DNA from: an uncultured Bacilli bacterium
Lineage (GTDB): Bacteria > Bacillota_I > Bacilli_A > RF39 > UBA660
DNA: 14,543 nt
Assembly (NCBI GenBank): GCA_947631895.1
Contig: CANRMU010000013.1
Location: forward strand, 1 to 14,543
Reading direction: 5' to 3'
Each line of letters begins with the position of its first letter. Positions within the stretch are counted from its first letter, which is position 1. The notes under the pieces are model-generated. The model was given only the letters and a program-made list of their open reading frames with translations, did not search any database and had not been told where the DNA came from. The translations under genes were made by a program, and so were the position numbers. Positions 11,920 to 14,543 of the stretch are shown piece by piece.

Positions 11920-12426
11920 TTATAACTCCTCTACTTTCTTTCCACGTAACTCAGCAATTTTTTCAGGAGTACGAACAGTCTTTAAGGCTTCTAATGTAGC
12001 CTTAGCAACATTTACTTGGGTATTGCTTCCTAAACTTTTAGAAACAATATCTTTAATACCAGCTAATTCTAAGACAGCACGAGCAGCACCACCAGCAATT
12101 ACACCAGTACCTTTTTTAGCAGGTTTAATCATTACAACAGCACGACCTACTTTTCCATAAGCTTCATGAGGAATAGTACGATTATCAATAATAGCTACTC
12201 TTAAAACATTTTTATTAGCAGCTTTACTAGCTTTAGCAATAGCATCATTTACTTCATTTGCTTTACTAGTACCAATTCCAACTAATCCTTTACGATTACC
12301 AACTACTACTGTAGCAGAAAAACGAAAATGTCTACCACCTTTAGTAACTTTAGTAACACGACTAAGATTAATAACTTTTTCTTCTAATAATTTTTTTCTT
12401 GAGTCAGTATTTTCTTTTCTTGCCAT
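11920..12426 (-). CDS. rpsE: 30S ribosomal protein uS5
   Basis: 168 residues. An N-terminal double-stranded RNA-binding-like domain holds VTKVTKGGRHFRFSATVVVGNRKGLVGIG (25-52), and the C-terminal domain holds KKGTGVIAGGAARAVLELAGI and the tail EKIAELRGKKVEEL. uS5 lines the mRNA entrance and affects decoding accuracy; the loop around residues 25-33 is where spectinomycin-resistance changes occur in other bacteria. It lies 13 bases after rplR. Confidence 0.97.
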   Translation of the reverse strand: MARKENTDSRKKLLEEKVINLSRVTKVTKGGRHFRFSATVVVGNRKGLVGIGTSKANEVNDAIAKASKAANKNVLRVAIIDNRTIPHEAYGKVGRAVVMIKPAKKGTGVIAGGAARAVLELAGIKDIVSKSLGSNTQVNVAKATLEALKTVRTPEKIAELRGKKVEEL

Positions 12427-12439
12427 ACCCTAATTCCTC

Positions 12440-12793
12440 CTAAAACTCTAAGCCGTTTTCACGTGCAGCTTCAGCTAAAGCTTCAACACGTCCATGATAT
12501 AAGTATCCACCTCTATCAAAAACGACTGTTTTAATTTTTAATTTTTTACATTTTTCAGCAATGTCTTTACCAACCATCTTGGCACCTTCGACATTACCAC
12601 CATTTATTTTTAACATTTTTGATGAAGAGCTAGCTAAAGTGATTTGTTTTTCGTCATCAATAACTTGAACATAAATTTCTTTATTAGAACGGAATACATT
12701 AAGTCTTGGACGAGACTCTGTACCACTAATAGTTTTTCTAACTCTTTTGTGGCGTCTTAAACGCGCTACATTACTAGATTCTTTTTTTATCAT
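12440..12793 (-). CDS. rplR: 50S ribosomal protein uL18
   Basis: 117 residues. The motifs RLRRHKRVRKTISGTESRPRLNVFRSNKEIYVQVIDD, then TLASSSS, and KTVVFDRGGYLYHGRVEALAEAARENGLEF at the end are typical. uL18 brings 5S rRNA, together with uL5, to the large-subunit central protuberance. The position between rplF and rpsE is canonical. Confidence 0.97.
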   Translation of the reverse strand: MIKKESSNVARLRRHKRVRKTISGTESRPRLNVFRSNKEIYVQVIDDEKQITLASSSSKMLKINGGNVEGAKMVGKDIAEKCKKLKIKTVVFDRGGYLYHGRVEALAEAARENGLEF

Positions 12794-12807
12794 TCTAATT
12801 ACCTCAC

Positions 12808-13347
12808 TTATTTAGCAGCCTTTTTACCTTCTTTACGACGAATATGTTCATTTTTATAACGAATTCCTTTGCCTTTATAAGGTTCTGGACTTCTTACTTC
12901 ACGAACTACAGCCGCAAATTGGTTAACTTTTTGCTTATCAATTCCTGAAATAGATATTTCATTATTATTTATTAATGTTGCAGATAATCCTGCTGGTACT
13001 TCCATAATAACCGGATTAGAATATCCAGCATTAATCGTTATTTTATTACCAGCAACATTGAAACGATATCCAACACCAATAATTTCTAAATCTTTTTTAT
13101 AACCCTCACTAACACCAATTAAGTTATTATTGATTAATGAATTCATTGTTCCTACTACAACATTAGCTCTTGCACTATTATTTTTAGCAGATGTAGTAAC
13201 AACACCATCTTCAATCTTAACTTCAATTAAAGGGTCAATAGCTAAATCTAGACTTCCTTTACTTGATTTAGTAGTTAATACACCATCATTTAAAGTAACT
13301 TCAACACCAGTTGGGATTTGTAATTTACGATTTCCTATTCTACTCAT
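12808..13347 (-). CDS. rplF: 50S ribosomal protein uL6
   Basis: 179 residues. It starts MSRIGNRKLQIPTGVEV and carries the two-fold repeated uL6 domain, with GVSEGYKKDLEIIGVGYRF in the middle and VREVRSPEPYKGKGIRYKNE close to the C-terminus. It sits near the sarcin-ricin loop, where translation factors dock. There are 9 bases between the rpsH stop and this start, and 14 bases to the following rplR. Confidence 0.97.
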   Translation of the reverse strand: MSRIGNRKLQIPTGVEVTLNDGVLTTKSSKGSLDLAIDPLIEVKIEDGVVTTSAKNNSARANVVVGTMNSLINNNLIGVSEGYKKDLEIIGVGYRFNVAGNKITINAGYSNPVIMEVPAGLSATLINNNEISISGIDKQKVNQFAAVVREVRSPEPYKGKGIRYKNEHIRRKEGKKAAK

Positions 13348-13356
13348 AAACTTTCC

Positions 13357-13752
13357 TTACCATATATAAGCAAGTACTTCGCCTCCTAACTTTTGTTCTC
13401 TAGCTTCTTTATCAGTCATTAAACCTTTAGATGTAGATATAATAGCAACACCTAAACCATTTAAAACTCTAGGAAGGTCTTCACATTTAGCATATACTCT
13501 TAAACCAGATTTACTAATTCTTTTTAAACCAGTAATAACTCTTTCTTTTTTCTCACCATATTTTAAAGTTAGATTAAGTTCATCACCATTATCTTTTTTA
13601 ACATATTCATAATCAGCAATATAACCTTCTCTTTTTAAAATTTCAGCGATTCCTAAAGTCATTTTAGTTCCAATAACTGTAACATTAGTATATTTTAATT
13701 GATTTGCATTACGAATTCTTGTAAGCATATCAGCAATCTTATCTTGAACCAT
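13357..13752 (-). CDS. rpsH: 30S ribosomal protein uS8
   Basis: 131 residues from ATG 13752, giving MVQDKIADMLTRIRNANQ, the expected uS8 start. GGAGG lies seven bases upstream; a longer reading from a TTG at 13770 would translate the binding site itself and is rejected. The C-terminal region includes GLRVYAKCEDLPRVLNGLGVAIISTSKGLMTDKEAR and ends GGEVLAYIW, as usual. uS8 binds the central domain of 16S rRNA and in E. coli also represses the spc operon; whether that holds here cannot be seen. Confidence 0.97.
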   Translation of the reverse strand: MVQDKIADMLTRIRNANQLKYTNVTVIGTKMTLGIAEILKREGYIADYEYVKKDNGDELNLTLKYGEKKERVITGLKRISKSGLRVYAKCEDLPRVLNGLGVAIISTSKGLMTDKEAREQKLGGEVLAYIW

Positions 13753-13763
13753 TTTTATACCTC

Positions 13764-13949
13764 CTACCAACTAGCCTTTTTTACTCCAGGAATTTCACCT
13801 TTATTAGCTAATTCCCTAAAGCAAATACGACAAATATGATATTTACGTAGAACACCATGAGGTCTTCCACATCGCTCACATCTTGTATAAGCACGTGAAC
13901 TAAATTTAGGTTTACGAGCTTGTTTTACTTTTAAACTTGTTCTTGCCAT
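13764..13949 (-). CDS. rpsN: 30S ribosomal protein uS14, zinc type (type Z)
   Basis: 61 residues from ATG 13949 (MARTSLKVKQARKPKFSSR), the exact length of type Z uS14. A longer frame upstream is rejected because AGAGGAG precedes this ATG. The zinc ribbon is Cys24-x2-Cys27 and Cys40-x2-Cys43. uS14 assembles late into the small-subunit head. With the zinc form of bL36, two zinc-dependent ribosomal proteins are encoded here; zinc-free paralogues, if any, lie elsewhere. Confidence 0.97.
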   Translation of the reverse strand: MARTSLKVKQARKPKFSSRAYTRCERCGRPHGVLRKYHICRICFRELANKGEIPGVKKASW

Positions 13950-13962
13950 AGTGTTCTCCTCT

Positions 13963-14502
13963 CTATTTCTTAAAAGGCATATTAAATTTTGCAAGTAATG
14001 CCTTAGCTTCTTCGTTAGTATTAGCTGTTGTTACGAAAACAATATCCATACCACGAACTTTTACAACATCATCATAAACAATTTCTGGGAAAATTAATTG
14101 TTCTTTAATTCCTAAAGTATAATTTCCATGTCCATCAAAAGCATTTTTACTAACACCACGGAAATCTCTTACTCTTGGAAGTGCAATCTTAATTAATTTT
14201 TCCATAAAAATATACATTTTTTCACCACGTAAAGTAGTTTTTACACCAATACTTTGACCTTCACGAATTTTAAATCCGGCAATAGATTTATGAGCTTTAG
14301 TAACTACGGCTTTTTGACCAGTAATTGCTTCTAAATCTTTTAAGGCAGCATCAATATATTTTTCATCGGTATGACCTTCGCCAACTCCGATATTAATGAC
14401 AATTTTATCTAATTTTGGAACTTGCATAACTGTTTTATAGTTAAATTCTTTCATTAATGCCGGAACAATTTCCTTATTATATAATTCTTTATATGTACTC
14501 AT
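13963..14502 (-). CDS. rplE: 50S ribosomal protein uL5
   Basis: 179 residues, full length. Recognisable blocks are KIVINIGVGEGHTDEKYIDAAL, AVVTKAHKSIAGFKIREGQSIGVKTTLRG, LPRVRDFRGVSKNAFDGHGNYTLGIKEQLIFPEI and the C-terminal VTTANTNEEAKALL. uL5 binds 5S rRNA and touches the P-site tRNA in the central protuberance. AGGTGG precedes the ATG and lies directly after the rplX stop. Confidence 0.97.
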   Translation of the reverse strand: MSTYKELYNKEIVPALMKEFNYKTVMQVPKLDKIVINIGVGEGHTDEKYIDAALKDLEAITGQKAVVTKAHKSIAGFKIREGQSIGVKTTLRGEKMYIFMEKLIKIALPRVRDFRGVSKNAFDGHGNYTLGIKEQLIFPEIVYDDVVKVRGMDIVFVTTANTNEEAKALLAKFNMPFKK

Positions 14503-14510
14503 AGTCCCAC

Positions 14511-14543
14511 CTAATCTTTCTTATCTTTCTTTTTAGAAGTTTT
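14511..14543 (-). CDS. rplX: C-terminal end of 50S ribosomal protein uL24 (partial)
   Basis: Ten codons and a TAG (stop at 14511-14513) are open to the window edge and encode KTSKKKDKKD, a Lys-rich tail. The position just upstream of rplE is that of rplX in the spc operon, and a basic tail fits uL24. Identification rests mainly on position. Confidence 0.65.
   Translation of the reverse strand, partial: KTSKKKDKKD

Noticed and set aside
11831..12160. + strand frame of 109 codons opposite rplO/rpsE
   Set aside because: It is antisense to two conserved ribosomal genes with normal sequence; composition reflects their reverse complement.
13130..13369. + strand frame of 79 codons opposite rplF
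   Set aside because: Shadow of uL6; no start signal.

Overview
The window is about 14.5 kb of very AT-rich DNA from a low-GC Gram-positive lineage (Bacillota, class Bacilli). The Bacillus-type S10/spc/alpha gene order, strong AGGAGG-type ribosome binding sites and perfect sigma-A promoters support this. Loss of uL30, a zinc-type uS14 and the overall base composition suggest the small-genome Bacilli near the Mollicutes/RF39 and Erysipelotrichia branch; that placement is inference. The genetic code is standard: secY ends on TGA inside an ATGA overlap with adk.

Region 1 (1-1718, + strand): the tail of an unidentified gene, then a CPBP-family membrane protease that probably starts at TTG 170, then a membrane-anchored calcineurin-like metallophosphoesterase with three unusual active-site residues. 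Region 2 (1715-5325, - strand): a CBS-domain family II inorganic pyrophosphatase, and upstream of it a large cytosolic helical-repeat protein of unknown function with its own near-consensus promoter and terminator.

Region 3 (5326-6309) is 984 bases without an obvious long gene, and it is the most interesting part. It holds a tandem array of two complete and one partial copies of a compact RNA module. Each full copy has a short + strand RNA (about 115-120 nt) with an extended -10 promoter and a strong terminator. Converging on it is a - strand mRNA with a perfect TTGACA-17-TATAAT promoter. That mRNA has a leader whose hairpin hides the ribosome binding site, encodes a 25-residue hydrophobic peptide beginning M-T-K-R-E, and has a tail overlapping the + strand RNA. 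This is the architecture of a type I toxin-antitoxin system. I do not recognise the peptide family. A third + strand RNA gene has no partner peptide.

Region 4 (6310-14543, - strand) is the distal spc/alpha ribosomal operon. It reads rplX(partial)-rplE-rpsN-rpsH-rplF-rplR-rpsE-rplO-secY-adk-map-infA-rpmJ-rpsM-rpsK-rpoA-rplQ and ends at a terminator that overlaps the rplQ stop codon. Together these genes make ribosomal proteins, the RNA polymerase alpha subunit, the Sec channel, N-terminal Met removal, IF-1 and adenylate kinase. rpmD (uL30) is missing, IF-1 carries a basic N-terminal extension, and adenylate kinase has an altered P-loop.
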